From the NCBI RefSeq assembly GCF_051535235.1, contig NZ_JBPPLZ010000001.1, positions 62,001-126,000 on the forward strand: a stretch of 64,000 bases of DNA, read 5' to 3'. Shown here in pieces: positions 25,254 to 33,964 of the stretch. The stretch comes from Nitrobacter sp051535235. Its GTDB lineage: Bacteria > Pseudomonadota > Alphaproteobacteria > Rhizobiales > Xanthobacteraceae. Position 1 is the stretch's first letter, and each line of letters opens with the position of its first letter. The translations under genes and the position numbers were made by a program. The notes under the pieces are model-generated. The model saw only the letters and a program-made list of their open reading frames with translations. It was not told where the DNA came from and did no database searches.

Positions 25254-26198
25254 TTACGACTTTCGTTCGGTGAATACGGGTTCGAAGAATTTCCACTCGT
25301 CGAAAAATTGCGCCGGCAGATTGTATGGCTGGCACTCGATGATCGCGCGCAGCGCGCTCTCCTGATAGACACGGAAATATGGCGTCGACGGGTTGCTGAT
25401 CGCGGCCGGCGTGGTCTCCAGCGTGCCGTCGCGCTTCAACTTGATGCTGAACACCGCTTCGGTCATCTGCGCTTCGAGGCCGCCATAGGGTTTCTTCCAG
25501 CAACGTTCGACCTGCGACTTGAACATCGCGCCCCAGGTCGCGGAATTGTCGGCCGACTTGCCATGCGCCAGGCCAAGCGCGGCGTTCGAATTCAGCGTGT
25601 CGCCGGTGACCGCATGCCGCGTCGGATCGCGCTTGTCGAGCAGCGCCGCAATCTTCGATTCGTCGAATACGCGCTCGGCCTTCGGCTTTTCAGGCTTGGG
25701 CGGCGCGGCCTTGGCCTGCTGCTTGGGCTTGGGTTTCTTCGCTTCTTCCTTCTTCAGTGCTTCGGCGATCGGATCGATCTTAGGCGGATCGGGTTTTTTC
25801 TCGATCGGCTTCGGCTCTTCCTTCGGCTTGTTCTCGACCACGGGCTTGGGCGGATCGGGCTTCTTCTCGACCGGCCTCTCCACCGGCTTCGGCACCGGCG
25901 GCGGCGCGGTTTCGGTCACGACCGGCGGTTTCTTGTCGTCGATCTTGCCGACGGTATCTTCGGGCGGCGGCGTGGGATCGGCGACCTTCTCGACCAGCGG
26001 CTTCGGGTTTTCCTTCTTGCCGGTTTTCATGCCCGCCGTCACATGCGCAAGCTGATCGGCCGAGATGATATCGACCGGCAGGGATTCCTCCGGCACCGAT
26101 TCGAAAGCCTTCGACGAAAACGACACCAGTCCCCACCCGATCACGAGGACGTGCAGGGCAATCGACGCCGCCAGTGTCTTGTCGATCTTGACCTTCAA
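25254..26198 (-). CDS. tolA: Tol-Pal inner-membrane linker TolA
   Basis: 314 residues. One N-terminal helix (LAASIALHVLVIGWGLVSF), a long Pro/Lys/Glu-rich periplasmic stalk (about 50-190) and a compact C-terminal TonB-like domain. It transmits proton-motive force from TolQR to the Pal/TolB pair. Lysine-proline repeats of the stalk explain the skewed composition. Confidence 0.9.
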   Translation of the reverse strand: MKVKIDKTLAASIALHVLVIGWGLVSFSSKAFESVPEESLPVDIISADQLAHVTAGMKTGKKENPKPLVEKVADPTPPPEDTVGKIDDKKPPVVTETAPPPVPKPVERPVEKKPDPPKPVVENKPKEEPKPIEKKPDPPKIDPIAEALKKEEAKKPKPKQQAKAAPPKPEKPKAERVFDESKIAALLDKRDPTRHAVTGDTLNSNAALGLAHGKSADNSATWGAMFKSQVERCWKKPYGGLEAQMTEAVFSIKLKRDGTLETTPAAISNPSTPYFRVYQESALRAIIECQPYNLPAQFFDEWKFFEPVFTERKS

Positions 26199-26228
26199 TC
26201 CAGTACCCCGACGATCCCAGCGTGCATC

Positions 26229-26684
26229 CTAGGATCCCTGCTCCACTTCGGTAACCAGCGCCAGGCGCTTGAAGCCCGCGCCCGACAGCTTGCCCATCAC
26301 CCGCGCCACCGTCCCGTAATCGGCCTTCTTGTCGGCGCGCATGAATATACGCTCGTCGAGACCGCCGCGCGCAGCGGTGATCGCCGTCAATTTCGGGACC
26401 AGCTCCTCCATCGTGACTTCGGTGTCGTTGATGAAGATGCGCCCCTGCACGTCGACGGACAGTTGCAGCGGCGTCTTGTCCTGCTCGAGGCTTTTGGCCT
26501 GGGTCTGTGGCAGATCGAGCGGCACGCCCACGGTCAGAAGCGGCGCCGACACCATGAAGATGATCAACAGCACCAGCATGACGTCGACCATCGGCGTGAC
26601 GTTGATCTCGGCCATTGGCTGCGAGCGCCGCCGCCCGCGCCGTCCGCCGCTGCCCGAGGAAGCTGCCGCCGGATTCATCGCCAT
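26229..26684 (-). CDS. tolR: TolR (ExbD family)
   Basis: 151 residues. An Arg-rich cytoplasmic start (SGGRRGRRRSQPMAEINVTP) precedes one helix; the helix carries the conserved proton-path Asp in MVDVMLVLLIIFMVSAP. The periplasmic part ends in VTEVEQ. Partners TolQ and TolA flank it. Confidence 0.95.
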   Translation of the reverse strand: MAMNPAAASSGSGGRRGRRRSQPMAEINVTPMVDVMLVLLIIFMVSAPLLTVGVPLDLPQTQAKSLEQDKTPLQLSVDVQGRIFINDTEVTMEELVPKLTAITAARGGLDERIFMRADKKADYGTVARVMGKLSGAGFKRLALVTEVEQGS

Positions 26685-26715
26685 GATGGACCGTCCATTT
26701 CCATGCCCTGAGGCC

Positions 26716-27429
26716 TCAACTCCGCTCGTCGATCTGACGTGACAGGATCGCGGAAAACTCGTCGGCGAAACCCTCGAGCCGCTGGGCCTGACGATTCACT
26801 TCCGCCGTGAACTTGTTGTAGAAAATAGTCGCGGGAATGGCGGCGATAAGGCCGATTGCCGTTGCGAACAGCGCTTCGGCGATGCCCGGCGCCACCACCG
26901 CAAGCGAGGTGTTCTTCGACGCGGCGATCGACTGGAAGCTCGACATGATGCCCCACACGGTGCCGAACAGGCCGACGAAGGGGCCGGCCGACCCCACCGT
27001 GGCCAACACCAGGAGCCGCCGTTCCAGCCGCTCGATCTCGCGTGCGATCGAGACATTCATCACTTTCTCGATACGCATCTGAAGTCCGGCGAACGAGCGC
27101 GCCTGACTTTCGAAAGACCGTTTCCACTCGCGCATCGCCGCCACAAAGCAGGCAGCCATCGACTGCGTCGGCTTGGCCGACAGCGCCCGGTACAGATCCT
27201 CGATCGACTCTCCCGACCAGAAGGCCTGCTCGAAGCGATCCATCGCGCGCTTGGTGCGGGCGTAGAGAAACATCTTGTCGATCGCGATCGCCCAGACCCA
27301 CACCGAACAGCCGAGAAGGCCGAGCATCACCGCCTTCACGATCCAGTGAGCGTGGAAAAAAAGCGTTATCAGCGACACGTCGGCTGAGGCGATGGGCAAG
27401 GCTGACTGGGCCACGTCGGCCGGATTCAT
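26716..27429 (-). CDS. tolQ: TolQ (ExbB/MotA family)
   Basis: 237 residues with three helices: VKAVMLGLLGCSVWVWAIA, LATVGSAGPFVGLFGTVWGI and EALFATAIGLIAAIPATIFYNK. The last two carry the ExbB-family signature. First gene of tolQRAB; it forms the stator with TolR that converts proton flow into movement of TolA. Confidence 0.95.
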   Translation of the reverse strand: MNPADVAQSALPIASADVSLITLFFHAHWIVKAVMLGLLGCSVWVWAIAIDKMFLYARTKRAMDRFEQAFWSGESIEDLYRALSAKPTQSMAACFVAAMREWKRSFESQARSFAGLQMRIEKVMNVSIAREIERLERRLLVLATVGSAGPFVGLFGTVWGIMSSFQSIAASKNTSLAVVAPGIAEALFATAIGLIAAIPATIFYNKFTAEVNRQAQRLEGFADEFSAILSRQIDERS

Positions 27430-27928
27430 AAGCGGTATCCTCTCAACGCAAGATATCCCTATCGACCCCGGGGGCGACCTCCGCCGCCGGTTTCACAGCC
27501 ACGAAGCGCACGCGGCGTAAAGCGCCAACGCGGAAAGCTGGTTGGGTCACATGGGAGGCTGGTCCAAAGCCAGAACCTGCTTCCCCTGCCAACGTGTCAA
27601 AACGAGGGCTATCAGCGTGTCTTCACGCCCGTAACCAGACGCTAATCTTGGTTAAAATCGGGTTACCGGGGATGCAACAGGGCCGTGGAATCGGCTTCTC
27701 CTCCTGCACTTACGCGTGAGACGATGGCGGCAAGACGGATCGGCACGGGCAGGCGGTCGAACCTGCTCGCCGGTCTCGCCCGGCTCGCGGGGGCGACGTC
27801 CTCTGATCCGGCGCGGTATCGAAATCCTTTGAAGGACTTCAATTCAAATGACCGCAGAAAAAACCGCCCGCCTGCGGGACAGGCGGACGGTGATTTCGGA
27901 GTGATGGCGGATTGATCGGCTGGTCTTG
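27430..27928. other. 499-bp gap upstream of tolQ
   Basis: Contains no gene I can support; part of an open minus-strand frame here is just an out-of-frame continuation of the DUF2852 region. A CTAA-N6-TTAA pair (27642-27655) resembles a CtrA site with one base less spacing than canonical. The far end holds the DUF2852 terminator. The tolQ promoter must lie here. Confidence 0.5.
27857..27890 (-). terminator. Rho-independent terminator of the DUF2852 gene
   Basis: CCGTCCGCCTG / CAGGCGGGCGG stem (one wobble) with a short loop, ending in TTTTTT on the minus strand, 38 bases after the stop. Confidence 0.9.
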
Positions 27929-28426
27929 TTACTGACCTTGTGCCTGATCGTTCGGCGGCGTTGGACGGGTGCGATGCTGCGCCATGAACGCATCGAACTC
28001 TTCCTTGTCCTTGGCGTGGCGCAGCCGCTCGAGGAAATCCTTGAATTCCTTTTGCTCTTCCTCGAGGCGCCGCAGCGTCTCCATGCGGTACTCGTCGAAG
28101 GCGCGGTTGCCGCTGGAGGGCGCACCGAAGCCGGGAAAGCCGAAGCCCCGGCGCTCCATGTGATCGCGCATCCGCTCCATTTTGTACTGCATCCGCTGCA
28201 TCTTGTTTTCGAAACGATCGTTGCTCCAGCAACCCATTTTTCTGCTCCCGAGTGTGAAGAAGAGAATCGCGAGACCGATCGGCCACCACACCATGAAACC
28301 CAGCACGATCAGAACGATCCGAAGCGGATGCCACGGCACATTCATGAAGCGGGAATAGGGGTAGCAGCCTTGGCCCTGCATGCGGTCGGGGCCGTTCCAG
28401 CGATCGTAGTCAGCAGTTTGGGCCAT
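27929..28426 (-). CDS. DUF2852 family small membrane protein
   Basis: 165 residues. N-terminal MAQTADYDRW..., one or two helices (IVLIVLGFMVWWPIGLAILFF) after the typical MNVPWHPLRI segment, and a charged coiled-coil C-terminus (MERRGFG..., EEEQKEFKDFLERLR). Alphaproteobacterial family of unknown function. AGGAG lies 6 bases upstream of the chosen ATG. A 19-bp palindrome occurs 32 bases before the start and is shared with the TetR gene upstream, so expression is probably under that repressor. Confidence 0.85.
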   Translation of the reverse strand: MAQTADYDRWNGPDRMQGQGCYPYSRFMNVPWHPLRIVLIVLGFMVWWPIGLAILFFTLGSRKMGCWSNDRFENKMQRMQYKMERMRDHMERRGFGFPGFGAPSSGNRAFDEYRMETLRRLEEEQKEFKDFLERLRHAKDKEEFDAFMAQHRTRPTPPNDQAQGQ

Positions 28427-28458
28427 GGCCTTCTCCTGAACGGCATCACGCCGCGTGA

Positions 28459-28477
28459 ATGTAAATAACATTTACAT
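28459..28477. promoter_or_regulatory. 19-bp TetR-type operator, DUF2852 promoter
   Basis: Perfect dyad ATGTAAAT-AAC-ATTTACAT. 13 of 19 bases match the box at 29423-29441 in front of the TetR gene. Shared arms (ATGT.AAT ... TTACAT) suggest one repressor binds both. Confidence 0.72.
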
Positions 28478-28695
28478 AAGTAGATCATTAAGGGATTTTG
28501 TCAAGCGCGGAATGGTCCGCAAATAGCGGTGCTCATGGCGGCGCGGTTCCCGATTGTGACGGTTCATCACATTGGCGCCGCCGGTCTGCGAGCCGTCCCG
28601 GGATCAAAAAGACGATCAGCCACAAGATATTGGCCGCTGTCACGTGTGCGGCGACGGATCAGACCGGCGGGTCCCAAAGAGAGGCGCTCACGCGG

Positions 28696-29424
28696 TCAGG
28701 TCGCGGATTTGTGACCCCACGGTCCCCGCGGCGGCACAGGTTCCGACGGCGGCTCAGGTCGAGCCGCGTCGTCCGGCGGCTTGCGCTCGGCGGGAAAGCC
28801 GAGCCCGCGCAGATAAATCAGCACGCCGGCTTCGAGCAGATCTTCGGCGGACATCGGCAGCTTGCGTCGCGCCGCATCGCCGCGGCCGAACAACGAGGCA
28901 ATGCCGTGCGACATCGACCAGATGTGCAGCGCCATCATCAGTGCCGGCGGCCGGGCGACGCCCGGCGGCGTCAGCGCGGCAAGCCGTTCCGCCGCGGCGC
29001 GAATGATGGCAAAGGCGCGTTCGCTTGCAGCCGACAGCATGGGATTGACGTCGATCGGCACGCCCGATTCGAACATCGCCGAATAATAGGCAGGCTCGTT
29101 GCGGGCGAAGGCAAGATAGGCGCGGCCGACGCGCTCGAACGCGCTGACGGTGTCGGGGCGGCCGTCATCCCAGGCTTTCGTCAACACCGCCTCGAACTGC
29201 TCGAAGCCACGCTGCGCGATGCTCGCCAGCAATTCGTCGCGATCGCGGAAATGCCGGTAGGGAGCCGCCGGGCTGACACCGGCCGACCGCGCGGCATCGG
29301 CGAAGGTGAAACCCGCCGGTCCTTTCTCGGCGATCAGGCCGAGCGCCGCCTGCAGCAACGCCTCCTTCAGATTGCCGTGATGGTAGCCCCGCTCAGGGCG
29401 GCGATGGTCCTTGCGCCAGCTCAT
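28696..29424 (-). CDS. TetR-family regulator
   Basis: 242 residues. N-terminal helix-turn-helix GFTFADAARSAGVSPAAPYRHFRDRDELLASI is a standard TetR DNA-binding domain; the ligand domain resembles the WHG/TetR_C_33 type (GVARPPALMMALHIWSMSHGIASLF). C-terminal 25 residues are Pro-rich. It lies upstream of and on the same strand as the DUF2852 gene, and the same 19-bp dyad precedes both, so it probably represses itself and that gene. The inducer is unknown. Confidence 0.87.
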   Translation of the reverse strand: MSWRKDHRRPERGYHHGNLKEALLQAALGLIAEKGPAGFTFADAARSAGVSPAAPYRHFRDRDELLASIAQRGFEQFEAVLTKAWDDGRPDTVSAFERVGRAYLAFARNEPAYYSAMFESGVPIDVNPMLSAASERAFAIIRAAAERLAALTPPGVARPPALMMALHIWSMSHGIASLFGRGDAARRKLPMSAEDLLEAGVLIYLRGLGFPAERKPPDDAARPEPPSEPVPPRGPWGHKSAT

Positions 29425-29441
29425 GTGAATGGTTCTTACAT
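29423..29441. promoter_or_regulatory. 19-bp operator over the tetR start (autoregulation)
   Basis: ATGTGAATGGTTCTTACAT, overlapping the first codon of the repressor gene. Imperfect dyad with the same outer arms as the DUF2852 box. Position over the start codon fits autorepression. Confidence 0.6.
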
Positions 29442-29826
29442 GAGCCGGGGGGAAACGTCACTGATTTCGTCAGGGCTCGCAGGGCGGCCGCGGCGAGGGT
29501 TTTCCAGCGCGAGACCTTGCAGCCGCTCATGACATGACCAGCGACGCGCGTGATGACGTGACGGCGCGCAATGGAAGCTGTCGCGCGTTGCCAGTCGAGA
29601 TGCACGCACATCACGCGCGCTACATCGCAAACAAATTCCTGCCGCATTGCTTGATCACGCTTGCGTCATTGCTTCGGCCGTGGGGACAAATGCGGCCGCA
29701 GCAATTCCAAGGGGCGTTCCGCGTACATCGATTCCGATTTTGACTCGCGCAAATTTCGCGCCGCGATGAGTCATGCCCAAACCACCCCGGTCAGCATCGC
29801 TGACCAAAGCAAATGGCGAGGACATC
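29442..29826. other. Intergenic stretch of about 385 bp
   Basis: Between the TetR operator and the 37-residue peptide gene. No conserved reading frame, repeat or terminator recognised. Confidence 0.5.
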
Positions 29827-29940
29827 ATGACCGATGCAACAAGGCGGACGGCATCCGGCACGCTCGCGCACCTGTTCGCACATGCCATGGCGGTGACGTC
29901 GCTGCTGGTGATCGCCGCCTGCATCTTCTACGTGAGATAG
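29827..29940 (+). CDS. 37-residue membrane peptide, uncertain
   Basis: ATG preceded by GAGGAC, then a basic stretch (MTDATRRTASGTLAHLFAHA) and a single helix (MAVTSLLVIAACIFYVR). The layout is that of a small inner-membrane peptide. I do not recognise it and there is no neighbour on the same strand. It could be a chance frame. Confidence 0.4.
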   Translation: MTDATRRTASGTLAHLFAHAMAVTSLLVIAACIFYVR

Positions 29941-29995
29941 GCCTGCGGGCCGATTGCTTCCATCGGCCGATCGACATGATGCGGGCAGCGCCGCC

Positions 29996-30481
29996 TCACG
30001 CATTGACCGTTCCGTTCGCGGCCGCCTCGATATCGGCGATAACGATCTTTTTCATCTTCAGCATCGCCTTCATCGCGCGGCTGGCCCTGGCACGATCCGG
30101 ATCCTGCAACAGGCGCGGCATCATCTCGGGTACCACCTGCCATGACACGCCAAACCTGTCCTTGAGCCAGCCTCCCTTGAGCGGGCCGCCACCGCCGGTG
30201 GTGAGCTTGTTCCAGTAGTAGTCGATCTCGTCCTGCGACTTGCAGCCGATGCTGAACGAGGTCGCTTCGCTGAACTGGAAATGCGGGCCGCCGTTCAACG
30301 CCAGGAAGCGGGTGCCGTCGAGTTCGAACTCTATGGTCAGCACGGTCCCGGCCGGCTTCGAGCTGCCTTCGCCGTAATACGTCGTTTCGAGAATCTTCGA
30401 ATTGTCGAACACCGAAACGTAGAACTTCGCGGCTTCCTCGGCCTGCGTATCGAACCAAAGAAAGGGAGTGATTTTGGGCAT
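29996..30481 (-). CDS. VOC superfamily protein, PhnB-like
   Basis: 161 residues of the vicinal-oxygen-chelate fold of the PhnB / '3-demethylubiquinone methyltransferase-like' group. MPKITPFLWFDTQAEEAAKF start, FYVSVFDNSKI, and GGPHFQFSEATSFSIGC are typical; the internal KGGWLKDRFGVSWQVVPE segment is also diagnostic. Metal-binding residues are only partly conserved, and substrate is unknown. The downstream helix-rich tail (RAMKAMLKMKKIVIADIEAA) is common in this group. Confidence 0.87.
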   Translation of the reverse strand: MPKITPFLWFDTQAEEAAKFYVSVFDNSKILETTYYGEGSSKPAGTVLTIEFELDGTRFLALNGGPHFQFSEATSFSIGCKSQDEIDYYWNKLTTGGGGPLKGGWLKDRFGVSWQVVPEMMPRLLQDPDRARASRAMKAMLKMKKIVIADIEAAANGTVNA

Positions 30482-30539
30482 GGCATGCTCCAATGATTGC
30501 GTGCGAGTTGATGCATGTGAGAGCGGGAAAAAGAGAAGA

Positions 30540-30645
30540 AAAGTATTTAGCGGTTTTCCGCCCCGCATCCCGCTCTGGAATGAATATTGGTATCCGCCTT
30601 CATGATTTGGATCGATTCGATCCGAAATTCATCGTGCTCTAGGCA
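30540..30645. repeat. Probable dispersed palindromic repeat (single copy here)
   Basis: A/T-skewed block with the dyad TGGATCGATTCGATCC and the CGGTTTTCCGCCCCGCAT segment. I recall similar intergenic elements in Bradyrhizobium-group genomes, but only one copy is visible here. Confidence 0.4.
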
Positions 30646-30738
30646 ACTCGCCAGCAAACGGCGGGTTCCGCCACGACATGATCTTCGGGCCCGGCGCAGG
30701 CGCGGACAACGCGATCTTGCGAACGTGAAAGCCAGTGA

Positions 30739-31200
30739 TCAGACTTGATCGGCCTTCATCGCCAAACGCAGCGCCTTTGGTATCGGTCTTGCCTGGCCGC
30801 CAGAAACAAACGCCACCTTCACCTTCGCATCCAGCAGCAGCACGTCGCCGCGCCTCACCTCCTGATGCAAGGTGATCGAGGCGCCGCGCACCTCCAGCGG
30901 CCGCGTCACGATGTCGAGCACCTCGTCCATATGCGCCGGCTTGAGGAAATCGAGTTGCATCGCGCGCACCACGAACGCAAAACCCGGCGCCTCGCTTTCG
31001 GCCTCGTCGAACAGCGCGCGCTGATCGGCGCCAAGCAGGCGCAGGTAGTTGCTGCGCCCGCGCTCCATGAAACGCAGATAGTTGGCGTGATAGACGAGGC
31101 CGGTGAAATCCGTGTCCTCATAGTAGACGCGAATCTGCATGTAATGCTTGCCGTCGCGGATCGCGCCGTCGAGCTGTTCGGTCTGTGGCGGCGCATTCAT
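30739..31200 (-). CDS. ybgC: YbgC-family acyl-CoA thioesterase (Tol-Pal associated)
   Basis: 153 residues, hot-dog fold. The catalytic block YYEDTDFTGLVYHANYLRFM (near residues 26-45) matches YbgC almost exactly, including the active-site Asp. In E. coli ybgC is the first gene of the tol operon; here it sits beside ruvB about 3 kb from tolQ on the same strand, with the TetR, DUF2852 and VOC genes between them. Hydrolyses short acyl-CoA or acyl-ACP; the link to Tol function is unclear. Confidence 0.93.
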   Translation of the reverse strand: MNAPPQTEQLDGAIRDGKHYMQIRVYYEDTDFTGLVYHANYLRFMERGRSNYLRLLGADQRALFDEAESEAPGFAFVVRAMQLDFLKPAHMDEVLDIVTRPLEVRGASITLHQEVRRGDVLLLDAKVKVAFVSGGQARPIPKALRLAMKADQV

Positions 31201-31225
31201 GGGGCGAGATTCATGGGGCGGGCAT

Positions 31226-32272
31226 TCATTGATCCTCCTCGCCGCCGAACAGTCCGAATTGCGCCGGATCGCGCGAGGGCTCAGTCAAACCGAGGTGGCG
31301 GAAGGCGTGCGAGGTGAGCAGCCGTCCGCGCGGCGTGCGCTGAAGGTAGCCGCACTGGATCAAAAACGGCTCGATGATGTCCTCGATGGCGTCGCGCGGC
31401 TCCGACAGCGCCGCCGCCATGGTTTCCACACCCACAGGCCCGCCGCCGTAGTTCAGCGCGATGGTGGTGAGATAACGGCGGTCCATGGCATCGAGCCCCG
31501 CGGCATCGACTTCCAGCGCGCCGAGCGCGTGATCGGCGATTCTGCGATCGATGGCGGACGCATCGGCGGCGGACGCGAAATCGCGCACCCGCCGCAACAG
31601 CCGTCCGGCGATGCGCGGAGTGCCGCGGGCCCGGCGGGCGATCTCGTTGGCGCCGTCCGCCGTCATGCCGACTTCGAGCACGCGCGCGCCGCGGCTGACG
31701 ATCTTCTCCAACTCATCGATGGTGTAGAAATTCAGGCGCACCGGAATCCCGAAGCGGTCGCGCAGCGGATTGGTCAAAAGCCCCGCCCGCGTCGTGGCGC
31801 CGACCAGCGTGAACTTCGCCAGCTCGATCTTGACCGAGCGCGCCGCCGGACCTTCGCCGATGATGAGGTCGAGCTGGAAATCCTCCATCGCCGGATAGAG
31901 CACCTCCTCCACCGCCGGCGACAGGCGATGGATCTCGTCGATGAACAGCACGTCACGCTCTTCGAGATTGGTGAGCAGCGCCGCGAGATCGCCGGCCTTG
32001 GCGATCACCGGGCCGGAGGTGGCGCGGAAGCCGACGCCGAGCTCGCGCGCGACGATTTGCGCCAGCGTGGTCTTGCCGAGGCCGGGGGGACCGACGAACA
32101 GCACGTGATCGAGCGCCTCTTTGCGCTTGCGGGCGGCATCGATGAAGATCTGCAGGTTGGCGCGGGCCTGCGCCTGGCCGACGAACTCGGCCAGCTTTTG
32201 CGGCCGCAGCGCGGTATCGCCGACATCGTCGGCGCGGCGCTCGGGCGTGACGATGCGGGAGGGCGTGGTCAT
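31226..32272 (-). CDS. ruvB: Holliday junction branch migration helicase RuvB
   Basis: 348 residues, AAA+ motor. Walker A GPPGLGKTTL, Walker B LFIDEIHRL, sensor 1 GATTRAG and a C-terminal winged helix (RTPRGRLLTSHAFRHLGL). Start placed at MTTPSRIVTPERRADD, the usual RuvB N-terminus; in-frame codons farther upstream run through an intergenic repeat (32301-32380). Hexamers drive branch migration with RuvA. Confidence 0.96.
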   Translation of the reverse strand: MTTPSRIVTPERRADDVGDTALRPQKLAEFVGQAQARANLQIFIDAARKRKEALDHVLFVGPPGLGKTTLAQIVARELGVGFRATSGPVIAKAGDLAALLTNLEERDVLFIDEIHRLSPAVEEVLYPAMEDFQLDLIIGEGPAARSVKIELAKFTLVGATTRAGLLTNPLRDRFGIPVRLNFYTIDELEKIVSRGARVLEVGMTADGANEIARRARGTPRIAGRLLRRVRDFASAADASAIDRRIADHALGALEVDAAGLDAMDRRYLTTIALNYGGGPVGVETMAAALSEPRDAIEDIIEPFLIQCGYLQRTPRGRLLTSHAFRHLGLTEPSRDPAQFGLFGGEEDQ

Positions 32273-32300
32273 GCGCACCAGCTCCGGCAAGCGCAAGTCT

Positions 32301-32380
32301 TTCCCTCTCCCCTTGTGGGAGAGGGTGGCGAGAACAAGCGAAGCGCGTTCGAGCATCCTCTCCCACAAGGGGAGAGGGAA
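32301..32380. repeat. Palindromic repeat, family C copy 1
   Basis: Two arms (CCCTCTCCCCTTGTGGGAGA and TCTCCCACAAGGGGAGAGGG) separated by about 35 bases, between ruvA and ruvB. Same design as the elements at 33041, 45361, 48220 and 55988. Confidence 0.8.
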
Positions 32381-32408
32381 GGAAAAGCGCGCGCTGTCGT
32401 GCGAATGC

Positions 32409-33026
32409 TCACTTCGCCAGCTCCTTCAGTCCAAGCCGGATCAGTTGCGCGGTCTCCGCTGTTTCGCCGGCGCTGCGCGAGGCGGCCGCGACCGCAGCCG
32501 CCGCCTGCGGCTGACCGTAGCCGAGATTGACCAGCGCAGAGATCGCATCTGCCACCGGACCCGGCGCGCGGCGGTCGTCGATCGCGCCGGCGAGATGCAC
32601 CACCGCAGGATCGACATTGGCGAAGGACGGTGCCTTGTCCTTCAACTCAGTCACGATGCGTTCGGCGACCTTCGGGCCGACGCCGGGCGTGCGCGCAACC
32701 GACGCCTTGTCGCGCAAGGCAATGGCGTTGGCGAGATCGGCCGGCGACAGCGTGCCGAGCACCGCGAGCGCCACCCGCGCACCGACGCCCTGCACCGTCT
32801 GCAACAGGCGAAACCACTCGCGCTCGTGATCGGTGCGAAATCCGAACAGCTTGATCTGGTCTTCGCGCACATAGGTCTCGATCGACAGCACGGCCGCCTC
32901 GCCCGGCGACGGCAGCGCCTGCAGCGTGCGCGACGCGCAATGCACCTGATAGCCGACGCCGCCGACGTCGAGGATGACGTAATCCTCGCCGTAGGAGTCG
33001 ATGATGCCCTTGAGCTTGCCGATCAT
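32409..33026 (-). CDS. ruvA: Holliday junction protein RuvA
   Basis: 205 residues. OB-fold start MIGKLKGIIDSYGEDYVILD, helix-hairpin-helix pair (FRLLQTVQGVGARVALAVLG; ARTPGVGPKVAERIVTELK) and a C-terminal RuvB-binding helix. Start chosen at MIGKLKG, the universal RuvA N-terminus. Flanked by ruvB and ruvC, with repeats in both gaps. Confidence 0.96.
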   Translation of the reverse strand: MIGKLKGIIDSYGEDYVILDVGGVGYQVHCASRTLQALPSPGEAAVLSIETYVREDQIKLFGFRTDHEREWFRLLQTVQGVGARVALAVLGTLSPADLANAIALRDKASVARTPGVGPKVAERIVTELKDKAPSFANVDPAVVHLAGAIDDRRAPGPVADAISALVNLGYGQPQAAAAVAAASRSAGETAETAQLIRLGLKELAK

Positions 33027-33040
33027 GGATAGCTCTTTTA

Positions 33041-33177
33041 CCTCTCCCGCTTGCGGGTGAGGTCGACGCACCCGGCAGCGCCCTCGCGCGCCGAGGTGCG
33101 GCGGGTGGGGGCCCCCGCGCCTCCGGACAACAAGACCCTGCCCCCTCGCCAACCCTTCCCCGCAAGCGGGAGAGGGA
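33041..33177. repeat. Palindromic repeat, family C copy 2
   Basis: CCTCTCCCGCTTGCGGGTGA at one end and the complement CCCCGCAAGCGGGAGAGGGA at the other; lies between ruvA and ruvC. Confidence 0.8.
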
Positions 33178-33222
33178 GCAGGCTGCGCTCACCGTTAACC
33201 CTGATGCAAACCAACACATTCA

Positions 33223-33735
33223 TCATCCCGCCACCTTCATCCGCAACGCCGCGCTGCGCCGATGATGCGCGTGGGTGATGGCGATGGCGAGCGCGTCGGC
33301 GGCGTCGGCGCTCTTCGGGTCGGCCTTCGGCAGCAGGATTTTCAGCATCGCCTGGATCTGGGCCTTGTCGGCATGGCCGGCACCGACCACGGTCTTCTTC
33401 ACCTGGTTGGGCGCGTATTCCGAAACCGCGATGCCGAACATCGCCGGCGCCAGCATGGCGACGCCGCGCGCCTGCCCGAGCTTCAGCGTCGCGACGCCGT
33501 CCTTGTTGACGAAGGTCTGCTCGATCGCCGCCTCGGCGGGACGGAACCGGTCGAGGATCAGGCCGAGCCCCTCATGGATCGCCAAGAGCCGGCTCGCCAG
33601 CGCCGTCTGTTCGCGGGTCTCCACCGAACCACAACCGACGAAGATCAGCCGGTTGCCCTCGATGTCAAGCACACCCCAGCCGGTGCGGCGAAGGCCCGGG
33701 TCGATGCCCAGAATGCGAATCGGTGAGGTGATCAT
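33223..33735 (-). CDS. ruvC: Crossover junction endodeoxyribonuclease RuvC
   Basis: 170 residues. Acidic catalytic residues: IDPGLRRTGWGVL (Asp), EQTF (Glu) and DAADALAIAI (Asp pair). Resolves Holliday junctions together with RuvAB. First gene of ruvCAB. Confidence 0.96.
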   Translation of the reverse strand: MITSPIRILGIDPGLRRTGWGVLDIEGNRLIFVGCGSVETREQTALASRLLAIHEGLGLILDRFRPAEAAIEQTFVNKDGVATLKLGQARGVAMLAPAMFGIAVSEYAPNQVKKTVVGAGHADKAQIQAMLKILLPKADPKSADAADALAIAITHAHHRRSAALRMKVAG

Positions 33736-33815
33736 GGCCTATGTTAGCGCAAGCATCCCGCTGCGTCCGCCCCCGCCCGAGAGCCAATTATGGCGCAGGA
33801 CGTAACTCGGTCGTC

Positions 33816-33887
33816 ATGGCCGTTCCAAGAACGGCGTCGCTTCGCTCGCCTATGGCCGTTCCAAGAACGGCGTCGCTTCGCTCGTCT
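33816..33887 (+). repeat. 36-bp tandem repeat, two units
   Basis: Unit starts ATGGCCGTTCCAAGAACGGC and continues GTCGCTTCGCTCGCCT; the second unit differs only near its end. Two units of the reverse complement occur at 35671-35742, on the other side of mgtE. Each unit contains the dyad CCGTTC / GAACGG. Confidence 0.85.
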
Positions 33888-33964
33888 ATGGTCCCTGCCA
33901 TATCCAGAAAAGACGTGGATGCTCGGGACAAGCCCGGGCAGGACGGGTGGAAAGCGTTCTGCAT

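Noticed and set aside
27663..28334. Minus-strand frame of 223 codons over the DUF2852 gene
   Set aside because: Out-of-frame shadow of DUF2852 that runs past its terminator; Arg-rich translation typical of noise.
33816..33887. CRISPR array
   Set aside because: Two 36-bp units are contiguous with no spacers, no leader and no cas genes.
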